From the NCBI GenBank assembly GCA_963774895.1, contig CAVZGN010000003.1, forward strand, positions 372,001 through 436,000: a stretch of 64,000 bases of DNA, in the 5' to 3' direction. The position numbers and the translations under genes were made by a program. The DNA comes from REEB76 sp963774895. Lineage in GTDB: Bacteria; Pseudomonadota; Gammaproteobacteria; Natronospirales; REEB76. The notes below the pieces were generated by a model, which worked only from the letters and a program-made list of their open reading frames with translations, was not told the DNA's origin and made no database searches. This document shows positions 28,127 through 35,436 of this stretch, in pieces (position 1 is the stretch's first letter; each line of letters opens with the position of its first letter).

Positions 28127-28693
28127 ATGACAATGAAATTTAACTGGCCAAACCAGCTGACGTTACTGCGCATCGCGCTCATACCGGTGTTCGTGGTGAT
28201 ATTTTATCTGCCTTATACCTGGGCGCCCCCGGCCAGTGCGTTGATTTTTGCGCTGGCCGGCATCACGGACTGGTTCGATGGCTGGCTAGCACGCCGCTGG
28301 AATGAGACATCGGCATTCGGCGAATTCTTCGATCCGGTGGCTGACAAGCTCATGGTCATGGCTGCATTGGTGCTGACGCTACAGGCGGATGCGCGCATAG
28401 TACTCGCGATCCCCGTGATCATTATCATAGGCCGCGAGATCACCATCTCAGCACTGCGTGAATGGATGGCTGAACTGGGCGCACGCCGGCGTGTAGCCGT
28501 AACCTGGCTTGGCAAGGTCAAAACCGCGACGCAGATGTTGGCAATCGTGCTGTTGCTATATCGATTCTCCATCGGTTCGATACCTGTGTATACCATCGGC
28601 CTGACTCTACTGATCATCGCGGCAGCATTGACTCTGTGGTCCATGTTTCTGTATCTAGCGGCTGCCTGGCCGGAGTTGAGCCGCGAGCGTTAG
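28127..28693 (+). CDS. pgsA: CDP-diacylglycerol-glycerol-3-phosphate 3-phosphatidyltransferase
   Basis: PgsA makes phosphatidylglycerol phosphate in the inner membrane, the first committed step to PG and cardiolipin. The 188-residue protein has the CDP-alcohol phosphotransferase motif as DGWLAR...G...D...D (DWFDGWLARRW to EFFDPVADK) and several membrane segments. It follows uvrC by 7 bases, as in E. coli. Confidence 0.96.
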   Translation: MTMKFNWPNQLTLLRIALIPVFVVIFYLPYTWAPPASALIFALAGITDWFDGWLARRWNETSAFGEFFDPVADKLMVMAALVLTLQADARIVLAIPVIIIIGREITISALREWMAELGARRRVAVTWLGKVKTATQMLAIVLLLYRFSIGSIPVYTIGLTLLIIAAALTLWSMFLYLAAAWPELSRER

Positions 28694-28697
28694 CGCC

Positions 28698-28725
28698 TTG
28701 ACAGGGCGGCAATCCACCCTACAAT
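28698..28725 (+). promoter_or_regulatory. Sigma-70 promoter of the tRNA cluster
   Basis: A perfect TTGACA -35 (28698-28703), a 16-base spacer and TACAAT as -10 (28720-28725) lie just before tRNA-Gly. A GC-rich discriminator, CGGCCCC, follows, as often seen at stringently controlled stable-RNA promoters. Confidence 0.85.
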
Positions 28726-28739
28726 ATCGGCCCCTCGAT

Positions 28740-28815
28740 GCGGGAATAGCTCAGTTGGTAGAGCGCAACCTTGCCAAGGTTGAGGTCGCGAGTTCGAGCC
28801 TCGTTTCCCGCTCCA
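28740..28815 (+). tRNA. glyW: tRNA-Gly (GCC)
   Basis: A 76-base cloverleaf with a GCGGGAA acceptor stem, TTCGAGCC T-loop region, anticodon GCC in CTTGCCAAG and an encoded CCA end. The position after pgsA matches E. coli glyW. Confidence 0.97.
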
Positions 28816-28821
28816 GACTGC

Positions 28822-28848
28822 AACCCCGGCTAATGACCGGGGTTTTTG
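28822..28848 (+). terminator. Rho-independent terminator after tRNA-Gly
   Basis: AACCCCGG / CCGGGGTT stem of 8 bp with a 7-base loop (CTAATGA), followed by TTT and a G. It lies only 6 bases behind the tRNA-Gly end. Confidence 0.85.
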
Positions 28849-28881
28849 TTTACTGCGGTTGCCTTAGCAGCATCCGATCTG

Positions 28882-28919
28882 AAACCCGCGGGCCGATGTG
28901 GTAAATTTCGCGGGTTTTT
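28882..28919 (+). terminator. Second hairpin between tRNA-Gly and tRNA-Cys
   Basis: AAACCCGCG / CGCGGGTTT 9-bp stem with an 18-base loop, followed by TT. It ends 14 bases before tRNA-Cys, so it could be a terminator or an RNase processing structure. Confidence 0.6.
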
Positions 28920-28933
28920 ACACTTCAAGGTGG

Positions 28934-29007
28934 GGCTAGGTGGCAGAGTGGTCATGCAGCGGCCTGCAAAGCCGTGTACGCCGGTTCAATTCCGACCCTA
29001 GCCTCCA
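28934..29007 (+). tRNA. cysT: tRNA-Cys (GCA)
   Basis: A 74-base cloverleaf with GGCTAGG/CCTAGCC acceptor stem, anticodon GCA in CCTGCAAAG and encoded CCA. The order Gly-Cys-Leu is that of E. coli glyW-cysT-leuZ. Confidence 0.97.
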
Positions 29008-29027
29008 AACTATATACCGTGATCATG

Positions 29028-29116
29028 GCCCGGGTGGCGGAACAGGTAGACGCAACGGACTTAAAATCCGTTAGCTGGCAACGGCTGTGCCGGTTCGAGT
29101 CCGGCCTCGGGCACCA
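29028..29116 (+). tRNA. leuZ: tRNA-Leu (UAA)
   Basis: An 89-base class II tRNA with GCCCGGG/CTCGGGC acceptor stem, anticodon loop CTTAAAA (anticodon TAA), a long variable arm and encoded CCA. It ends 12 bases before the ccmA start codon. Confidence 0.97.
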
Positions 29117-29128
29117 AGTGATGAACCC

Positions 29129-29776
29129 ATGATCGAATCGATGGAACAACCGGATGTGCTTTCCGTCGACAATTTGAGCGTGTGGCGTGGAGAACGCTGC
29201 CTATGCCGGAACCTGAGTTTCCGGGTATCCACCGGCGAGGCACTCCAGGTACAGGGCCAGAACGGCGCCGGCAAAACTACCCTGATTCGTGTGCTCACTG
29301 GGCTGGGGCGTGCCGATGAAGGCGACGTCCGCTGGCGCGGCCAATCCCTACGCCGGAATGGCGAGCAATATCGCGCCTCTCTGTCTTACCTGGCCCATAG
29401 CAATGGCGTCAAGCTGGGGCTGAGTCCCAGGGAAAACCTGGCTGTCGCCAGTGCGCTGTTGGCGAAACCCATTGCCAACAACATGGATATGATTCTGGAT
29501 AAGGTGAATTTGAGCTCACACGCTGATCTCCCCTGCGGGATGTTATCCATGGGTCAGCGGCGACGCACAGCACTTGCACGCTTGTTGCTTGCCGACGTAC
29601 GCCTGTGGTTTCTGGACGAACCACTTGCGAGTCTGGATGTGGCGGGCGTGACATTGTTGACGGAGATGTTGAAAACGCATCTCAGTGGCGGTGGCATCGT
29701 GGTATTCGCCACCCATCAGACCATGGATCTGGCGCCCTATCAGGTCAAGCCCGTAATACTGGGAACAAACGCATGA
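29129..29776 (+). CDS. ccmA: Heme exporter ATP-binding protein CcmA
   Basis: CcmA is the ATPase of the CcmABCD complex, which loads heme onto CcmE for cytochrome c maturation. From the ATG at 29129 the protein has 215 residues with Walker A GQNGAGKT at 43-50, signature LSMGQRRR and Walker B LWFLDEP, followed by SLD and the switch histidine in ATHQ. The frame continues upstream into tRNA-Leu, so an earlier start is not believable. It overlaps ccmB by 4 bases. Confidence 0.95.
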   Translation: MIESMEQPDVLSVDNLSVWRGERCLCRNLSFRVSTGEALQVQGQNGAGKTTLIRVLTGLGRADEGDVRWRGQSLRRNGEQYRASLSYLAHSNGVKLGLSPRENLAVASALLAKPIANNMDMILDKVNLSSHADLPCGMLSMGQRRRTALARLLLADVRLWFLDEPLASLDVAGVTLLTEMLKTHLSGGGIVVFATHQTMDLAPYQVKPVILGTNA

Positions 29777-30438
29777 GGCTCACGGCTTTAATCGAGAGGG
29801 ATTTGCGTCTGGCCTATCGCCGCCGCGGCGAGCTGGCCACACCCATAATCTTTTTCGTGATCGTCACCGCACTGTTTCCACTGGCGCTTAATCCGGATCC
29901 GGCATTGCTGCGTACACTTGCGCCGGGCGTCATCTGGGTGGCAGCACTGCTGGCGGTTTTGATCGGCCAGGACAGCCTGTTCAAGACCGATTACGAAGAC
30001 GGCAGTCTCGAGCTCATACTGTTAAGTCCGATTACTCTTGAATGGATAGTAGTATTACGGGTATTCACCCATTGGCTGGTGACCGGATTGCCACTGGTCA
30101 TGCTTTCGCTATTGATAGCATTACTATTGGATTATCCGATGCCAGCGTTGGGAGTGTTGATATTCAGTTTGTTTCTGGGCACACCGATACTCAGCTGCCT
30201 GGGCGCGATCGGCGCTTCCCTGACCGTGGGATTACGGCGCGGATTCATGTTGCTACCTATCCTGGTATTGCCGTTGACGGTGCCGGTGTTGATCTTCGGG
30301 GCGGCGGCGGCTGGCAGGGCAGCGGTCGGTGATACAGCAGCCGCACCCTTATACTTTCTCGGTGCCATGCTGATGCTGGCTGTGACACTGTCGCCCTTTG
30401 CCATCGCTGCGGGTCTGCGGATCAGTCTCGAGTCCTGA
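29773..30438 (+). CDS. ccmB: Heme exporter permease CcmB
   Basis: CcmB is the membrane partner of CcmA. The 221-residue protein starts MRLTALIERDLRLAYRRRGE, the usual CcmB opening, and has six hydrophobic segments. It also has the motif QDSLFKTDYEDGSLELILLSP. The ATG at 29773 overlaps the ccmA stop as ATGA; the same frame extends upstream inside ccmA without meaning. Confidence 0.95.
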   Translation: MRLTALIERDLRLAYRRRGELATPIIFFVIVTALFPLALNPDPALLRTLAPGVIWVAALLAVLIGQDSLFKTDYEDGSLELILLSPITLEWIVVLRVFTHWLVTGLPLVMLSLLIALLLDYPMPALGVLIFSLFLGTPILSCLGAIGASLTVGLRRGFMLLPILVLPLTVPVLIFGAAAAGRAAVGDTAAAPLYFLGAMLMLAVTLSPFAIAAGLRISLES

Positions 30439-30452
30439 GCAGGAGTGTTTTT

Positions 30453-31190
30453 ATGTTCGTATGGTTCCACAAGCTTGCTTCACCGCCATACTTCTACAGG
30501 TTTGCGGAAACGCTCGCTCCATGGTTGGCTTGGTTGAGTCTGTTGGTGATCCTGGCAGGCCTGTATGGCGGGCTGTGGCTGGCGCCACCGGATTATCAAC
30601 AGGGTGATGGCTTCCGTATCATCTATATACACGTACCCAGTGCCTGGATCTCGATGATGGCGTACATGATCATGGCGACAGCTGCCGCCATCGGGCTTAT
30701 CTGGCGCATGAAACTGGCGCATGCGGTGTCGGCGGCGGCCGCACCCCTAGGCGCATCCTTTACGTTTCTGGCATTGGTGACCGGTTCGCTGTGGGGTAAA
30801 CCCATGTGGGGTACTTACTGGGTATGGGATGCGCGGCTTACATCAGAATTGATATTGCTGTTTCTGTATCTTGGCTATATCGCATTGAATCATGCTTTCG
30901 AGGATCGGCGCACCGGCGATCGGGCGAGTGCCATCCTGGCGATCGTAGGCGCCGTCAACGTCCCAATCATTCATTTTTCTGTCAATTGGTGGAACACGCT
31001 GCATCAAGGCCCCACGGTTTTCTTCGGTCCTAAAGCTGAGATGCCACCCAGCATGTACATTCCGCTGTTCATCATGATGATCGGTTTCATGCTGTTTTTT
31101 GCCGCCTTCATGCTGAAACGCTTGCAGGTTGAAGTACTGCAACGCGAGCGCAATACCGCCTGGGTACGCGAGTTGGTGGGGCAGTCATGA
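30453..31190 (+). CDS. ccmC: Heme transport protein CcmC
   Basis: CcmC binds heme and delivers it to CcmE at the periplasmic side. The 245-residue membrane protein has the tryptophan-rich WGTYWVWDARLTSELI motif of the heme-handling family. It also has the flanking heme-ligand histidines, IIYIHVPSAW and PIIHFSVNWWNTLHQG. AGGAG precedes the ATG by 8 bases. The stop overlaps ccmD. Confidence 0.96.
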   Translation: MFVWFHKLASPPYFYRFAETLAPWLAWLSLLVILAGLYGGLWLAPPDYQQGDGFRIIYIHVPSAWISMMAYMIMATAAAIGLIWRMKLAHAVSAAAAPLGASFTFLALVTGSLWGKPMWGTYWVWDARLTSELILLFLYLGYIALNHAFEDRRTGDRASAILAIVGAVNVPIIHFSVNWWNTLHQGPTVFFGPKAEMPPSMYIPLFIMMIGFMLFFAAFMLKRLQVEVLQRERNTAWVRELVGQS

Positions 31191-31360
31191 AATCCTGGCA
31201 TGAATTCATAACGATGGGCGGCTACGCGGCTTATGTCTGGTCGTCGTATGGCATCGCGCTGGTAATCATGCTGGCCAATGCGATTCTACCGGGACGGCAG
31301 CTACGTCGCATACTCAAGGAATTTCTCAGTCGGATGAATCGTGGGGAACGGTCTGAGTGA
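31187..31360 (+). CDS. ccmD: Heme exporter small subunit CcmD
   Basis: CcmD is a small single-span protein that releases holo-CcmE from CcmABC. This 57-residue ORF overlaps ccmC as ATGA and reads MKSWHEFITMGGYAAYVWSS, then one hydrophobic segment (IALVIMLANAIL) and a basic tail. The GGYAAYVWSSYG text is the CcmD hallmark. It is the last ccm gene here; no ccmE start follows. Confidence 0.9.
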   Translation: MKSWHEFITMGGYAAYVWSSYGIALVIMLANAILPGRQLRRILKEFLSRMNRGERSE

Positions 31361-31400
31361 CGCTGGTGCTCCGCAAACGTCTGATTGAGGGCCGAGGCAG

Positions 31401-31420
31401 CGCAGCAGGCCGCTGCGTTT
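31401..31420 (+). terminator. Weak hairpin after ccmD
   Basis: CGCAGC-AGGCC-GCTGCG followed by TTTAAA. The stem is short and the T-run weak, but its place 40 bases after the last ccm gene fits termination. Confidence 0.35.
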
Positions 31421-31455
31421 AAACATACTTCTAGATTTCTAATGATTGCGCCAGT

Positions 31456-33261
31456 TTAATTATTCGAGCTATATTCCTTGATCAGTTTTTTAAACATTGG
31501 CTCATTTCTTAGCATTTCGTACGATGGATTGATAGCAAGATCGCCACAGGTTTCGGGCGCATTAGTGCAGACCTGCGCGAGTAATTGGATTGCATTATCT
31601 TTTTCACCCATTACCGCATATAAAGTAACAAGCTCTGCTTTGTCGTTGGAGCCGAGCTGGCTAACATCAATTTGTCTTAGCGCAGCAATCGCATCGTTAT
31701 TAAGTTTTGGATCTTGCTTTGCTAGATATACCAAGCGAGCAGCATTAAGTATCAGTGCCTGTAGCGGGTCATCGAGCTTCACATTAGACAGTATATCGAT
31801 AGCGCTTTTGATGTCGGAGTTTCGATAGTAAATGCCAGCTAGATCAAGTCGGAAAGAAACTAGCTGAGGAGCGAGACCAAGCGCAGCCTGAATTTCGGTA
31901 ATAGCGTTAGTGTATTCACCTATGCTTTCGTATACATAGCCCAAATTATAATGCGCATTAATAGAATTTGGATCTAGGATCGCAGCTTCTTTAAGAAACG
32001 CGAGAGCTTCCTTATAATTATTAGGGGTTAGGCTCGTTGCATAAACTATATATGCATCCAAGTTGTTGGGGTTCAGTCCCATTGCACGTTTCAGTTCCTT
32101 TTGTCCTTGTGCAACATTTCCTTCTAGCACGTAGACTGCGCCCATGGCAACATGCGCGTATGACAGTTTCTTATCGAGACGCAATGCCTGCTTGGCTGCC
32201 GTTTTAGCCATTGGCAGCGAAGTTTTCAAGGGTATGTTGGTATATTGGTTGGTGAGTACATATGCCCAAGCTAGTGCTGCATAGGCGTTTGCGTAGTGTG
32301 TATCGATCCGGATGGCCTGCTTGAAGCATTTGATCGCTGTATCCAAGCCTGTGGCTGTACGCGTATCTGTAGCTTCCAATCCTTTCAGGTATAGATCATG
32401 CGCATTCGTGTTTTTGGTCGCCACTAACACGAGCGGTTGATTACTCGAAAGGTGTACTTGCAATGCATTTACCATGGCCTTAGAAATATTGTCTTGAATG
32501 GCGAAAATATCTTTATAGGTTCGATCGTAATGAGCTGACCAGAGCTGAAAACCAGTTACGGCGCTCACCAGTTCAGTCGAGATCCTAATTTGGTTTCCAT
32601 CACGGCTGATACTGCCGACAAGTATGTTGGCAACATTCAGGGTCCTGCCAACCTCGGTAGCAGCTATATTCTTTCCGCGATAAATCGAAGTGGACTGCCA
32701 TGAAATAACGCGAACGCCTGGTAAAGAACCCAAAGCACCAGTTATTTCCTGGGTGATGCCATCACTAAAATACTGTTGTTTGGGATCATTACTCTGGTTC
32801 TTAAATGGCATAACGGCGATGGAGCGGGGTAGAGGGTTGAAGATCGGCGCTGTATTTGATGGAGTGGTGTTCGTCGGTGCAGTGTCTACTACCAATTGAG
32901 CGACATGTGCAACGACTGCGAACCGCCACAGATACCATCCGGATATGCATACCAGTACGATGATGATGGTTGACAGAATTGAACCCACTTTAAGACGCAG
33001 GCGCGTCCAGCTCGAAGGTTCCACATAGCCATCACCACTCGGATTGATGAAGGTCCATGCTAGTACCAGCATTACTGGAAAGCCTAGTGCTACCACGATT
33101 ATGACAAAGCGCACACTGTCTTTTGGCACGCCAAGATTAGGTAGTACGTTATTGAAAAGCTGGATTGCGACCCAACCCGCGATTGCATAGACTGCAGCAA
33201 TGCGGAATATGTAATGACGTTTAAGTCGTTCTAAGAAATCATGGCCTGGTTTGAAATCCAT
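31456..33261 (-). CDS. Membrane-anchored TolB/FlgO-like TPR protein (paralogue 2)
   Basis: This 601-residue protein has the same build as the one at 15795-17558. It opens with an N-terminal membrane module (LKRHYIFRIAAVYAIAGWV, VALGFPVMLVLAW). A TolB/FlgO-like domain follows (SIAVMPFKNQSNDPKQQYFS, FQLWSAHYDRTYKDIF), then a C-terminal TPR solenoid (MGLNPNNLDAYIVYA, GYVYESIGEY). The C-termini also match (CTNAPETCGDLAI versus CGNTSDSCNDIAT). The base composition looks more AT-rich than the ccm genes beside it. It is divergent from the small lipoprotein gene. It is probably an inner-membrane scaffold; function unknown. Confidence 0.8.
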   Translation of the reverse strand: MDFKPGHDFLERLKRHYIFRIAAVYAIAGWVAIQLFNNVLPNLGVPKDSVRFVIIVVALGFPVMLVLAWTFINPSGDGYVEPSSWTRLRLKVGSILSTIIIVLVCISGWYLWRFAVVAHVAQLVVDTAPTNTTPSNTAPIFNPLPRSIAVMPFKNQSNDPKQQYFSDGITQEITGALGSLPGVRVISWQSTSIYRGKNIAATEVGRTLNVANILVGSISRDGNQIRISTELVSAVTGFQLWSAHYDRTYKDIFAIQDNISKAMVNALQVHLSSNQPLVLVATKNTNAHDLYLKGLEATDTRTATGLDTAIKCFKQAIRIDTHYANAYAALAWAYVLTNQYTNIPLKTSLPMAKTAAKQALRLDKKLSYAHVAMGAVYVLEGNVAQGQKELKRAMGLNPNNLDAYIVYATSLTPNNYKEALAFLKEAAILDPNSINAHYNLGYVYESIGEYTNAITEIQAALGLAPQLVSFRLDLAGIYYRNSDIKSAIDILSNVKLDDPLQALILNAARLVYLAKQDPKLNNDAIAALRQIDVSQLGSNDKAELVTLYAVMGEKDNAIQLLAQVCTNAPETCGDLAINPSYEMLRNEPMFKKLIKEYSSNN

Positions 33262-33465
33262 CGTGCTAGTTATTCCTTAAACACAAGATGTTCTTACCTT
33301 ACGCCATATGATTCAAATATTAAAACAGTCGGTTACCATGCAGAATTAGGCGCAGTAAATGCAGATAACTGAAAACCAATCATAAATGTGATATAAAAAT
33401 ATCGTCGTAATAAGGACTTATGGGCTATGTTAAATACATTAACCTTTTTAAGGGAGGGCTTTTGC

Positions 33466-33828
33466 ATGAAGAATTTATTTCTTATTTTACTAGGACTGAG
33501 CGTAAGTTTTGTTGCCTGTGGTCAAACCGGCTCGATGAATCTCCAGCCATATACACACATCAGGTGGAATAGTGGCGATATTATTACTTGTCCGGAGGGT
33601 TATGTGCCTGCCACATACACTAATGGAATGATGACGTGCAAAGCTCAAACCAAGAGGTTCGCAACATCGTCGATGACGGTGCCACCGTCAGGTTCTGTTG
33701 ATTCATGGCCCGTTGCATCGCCAAATACGCATATCAGATGGAGCATCGGCTCATGGATACAATGCCCTGATGGGACACAACCATACATCAACAGGGATGG
33801 AACAATGACATGTATGAATCAAGAATAA
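33466..33828 (+). CDS. Small lipoprotein with two tandem THIRW/CPxG repeats, unknown
   Basis: I place the start at 33466, where AGGGAGGG sits 8 bases upstream and the protein begins with a lipoprotein-type signal (MKNLFLILLGLSVSFVAC, lipid Cys18; Phe at -3 is slightly unusual). The mature part holds two copies of a repeat: THIRW, Gly, I-x-CP-x-G, Pro, Gly, MTC, at residues 30-58 and 88-116. They are exactly 58 residues apart, with the two cysteines 16 apart in each (42/58 and 100/116). A Ser/Pro-rich linker joins them. I do not recognise the family. It probably sits in the outer membrane or periplasm with one disulfide per repeat. Confidence 0.75.
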   Translation: MKNLFLILLGLSVSFVACGQTGSMNLQPYTHIRWNSGDIITCPEGYVPATYTNGMMTCKAQTKRFATSSMTVPPSGSVDSWPVASPNTHIRWSIGSWIQCPDGTQPYINRDGTMTCMNQE

Positions 33829-33860
33829 AACGAATCACTGATATTAAGTGAGATACATCT

Positions 33861-33894
33861 AAAATAAGGGCGGCTCGACAACCGCCCTTATTTT
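33861..33894. terminator. Bidirectional rho-independent terminator
   Basis: A perfect 13-bp inverted repeat, AAAATAAGGGCGG / CCGCCCTTATTTT, with an 8-base loop. It separates the convergent lipoprotein and cytochrome genes and has A and T runs for both strands. Confidence 0.95.
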
Positions 33895-33895
33895 A

Positions 33896-34429
33896 TTATT
33901 GACGGTAATCTGACCCCATATACAATTCGTTAGTTTTTTTCATGGCCTCATATTCCGCTGGTGTCATTGTTGGAAGCTTCTCCAAAAACGCCACGATGGC
34001 CCAGAGCGTGGCATCGTCATGGGTCTTCCCCCAGGCCGGCATGGCGGTCATCTTGATGCCATTTTTGGTAATCCAGAAAAGCTCTGCTGGGGTCGAGTGG
34101 GGCACGGCGCGGGCTAGTATGGGCGGACGTGGATTCAGGCCAGCACGTAAATCTGAGGTCTCCATACCAGGTGCCAGATGACAGTCGGCGCAGTGTTCCT
34201 CGTAGTGCATGAAACCGTTCTCGATCATCTTGGGATCGGTCAGCGGCGGTACTTGAATACTGCCGATGCGTGTGGTGATGGAGCGTTCCCGCATAGTCCC
34301 GAGCACCCAACGGACCACAACGCTATCCGATGATATAGCCGACACATCGGCGACGCCTGAGTAGATATACGCCATGAAAGCGCCAACTCCCAGAATCAGG
34401 ACTGCAATAAATAATTTGAGGCACTTCAT
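33896..34429 (-). CDS. Membrane-anchored c-type cytochrome
   Basis: The 177-residue protein has an uncleaved N-terminal anchor (residues about 5-24), a single heme site Cys80-Ala-Asp-Cys-His84 and the likely axial Met130 in TAMPAWG. It is a class I monoheme cytochrome facing the periplasm. It probably needs the Ccm system encoded 3 kb away. An oxidase or other partner is not encoded beside it, so its electron donor and acceptor are unknown. Confidence 0.9.
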   Translation of the reverse strand: MKCLKLFIAVLILGVGAFMAYIYSGVADVSAISSDSVVVRWVLGTMRERSITTRIGSIQVPPLTDPKMIENGFMHYEEHCADCHLAPGMETSDLRAGLNPRPPILARAVPHSTPAELFWITKNGIKMTAMPAWGKTHDDATLWAIVAFLEKLPTMTPAEYEAMKKTNELYMGSDYRQ

Positions 34430-34467
34430 GGCCGCAGATTCCTTAAATATTATGGTAAAAAACGTTC

Positions 34468-34842
34468 TTAGAGATGGCTGTCGATATAGGTCTCTAAAGC
34501 GTTGTAGGTCCTGGGCTCGAAATCGGTGAACTGCACGCCCAGGCGAAACTCATCCTCACCATTCTGACGAACGGCTACCACACGTCCAAACAGGCCCAGA
34601 CGGCCCTGGTTATCCGGGAAGTCCGGCAATGTAAGCCTGACATGTATGCGAACGCCGTGGCTTGCGCTGGTCTGGGTGCTGTGTGGGGTGATCCGGCTCA
34701 TGGTTGGACCATCACAAAGGATCTGCATCCCGGTCAGGGAAACGTCGATGGCGATAGCCGGGAGGATGCTGCCATCCGCCTCTATGATTCGGATGGAATG
34801 CTCGACAGCGATTCGGCGAAATGTACGTTTTTCTTGTTGCAT
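34468..34842 (-). CDS. PilZ-domain protein (c-di-GMP binding)
   Basis: This 124-residue single-domain protein has the basic N-terminal motif KRTFRR and the DVSLTG (D/NxSxxG) motif that bind cyclic di-GMP, and a beta-barrel ending RLGVQFTDF. It probably acts as a c-di-GMP effector. It lies near the HD-GYP gene at 35437 and is 110 bases downstream of an FNR-like site. Confidence 0.88.
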   Translation of the reverse strand: MQQEKRTFRRIAVEHSIRIIEADGSILPAIAIDVSLTGMQILCDGPTMSRITPHSTQTSASHGVRIHVRLTLPDFPDNQGRLGLFGRVVAVRQNGEDEFRLGVQFTDFEPRTYNALETYIDSHL

Positions 34843-34950
34843 GCGCTCTTCAGTTATTCATGTCGGTGCAACGTCATTCTAAACATTGCAAGGCGAGTAT
34901 GTGTCATTAATAAATTGCTGTTAAATTCTGTAGATAGAATATTTATAATG

Positions 34951-34964
34951 ATGATATATATCAA
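34951..34964 (-). promoter_or_regulatory. FNR/Anr-like site upstream of the PilZ gene
   Basis: ATGATATATATCAA matches the FNR consensus TTGATnnnnATCAA at 9 of 10 defined positions, with a perfect central palindrome. It lies about 110 bases before the PilZ gene. The surrounding 270-base gap (34843-35112) is AT-rich and holds no recognised gene. Confidence 0.45.
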
Positions 34965-35112
34965 CGAGATAACAAGGTTATTTCAAATATGAAACTAACT
35001 ACGTGGAACAGCAAAGGAGGAGGGTTATTGCTCTGGTGATCAATGCTTTCAGTACGCTTGTAGCAACTAATATATAACATAATATACATTATGCGCATTA
35101 AATAGGCTCATC

Positions 35113-35367
35113 TTAAGAGATATCACCGGCTTTCATTTCCACCAGTAACTGGCTCAGTTGTTTATCGAGCTGTTGCCGGTCATTGCTGGCAATTGCCCCG
35201 ACCTTTGAATAGGCATCGATCTGGCCGCTGCAGAACCAGACCTCCTCACGCAGGTTCCCCCGCAATATCGTGGTCGCAGAGCTGCCATCCATCAGGGAAT
35301 CGAGCTTGTCGTTCAGGTGGTGGATTTCTTCTCTGATTTCAGCGAGCACCGTCGGATTCGATGTCAT
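35113..35367 (-). CDS. Small helical protein of unknown function
   Basis: From the ATG at 35367, preceded by GGAGGG, the protein has 84 residues: MTSNPTVLAEIREEIHHLND and onward. It is charged and predicted to be mostly helical, with heptad-like leucines, and has no signal or membrane segment. It follows the HD-GYP gene by 69 bases on the same strand, so co-transcription with a c-di-GMP enzyme is plausible. No family recognised. The upstream extension to 35424 is unlikely because the ribosome-binding site fits 35367. Confidence 0.65.
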   Translation of the reverse strand: MTSNPTVLAEIREEIHHLNDKLDSLMDGSSATTILRGNLREEVWFCSGQIDAYSKVGAIASNDRQQLDKQLSQLLVEMKAGDIS

Positions 35368-35436
35368 GAAATACCCTCCCTCTATGAGTGTAGCACTGTG
35401 TGTAAACAGCAAAAATTCGATCAAATGAATATTGAC

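Noticed and set aside
34989..35039. A 16-codon ORF (MKLTTWNSKGGG...) overlapping AAAGGAGGAGGG at 35013-35024
   Set aside because: It is a very short peptide with no downstream plus-strand gene to regulate; the purine run alone does not make a gene.
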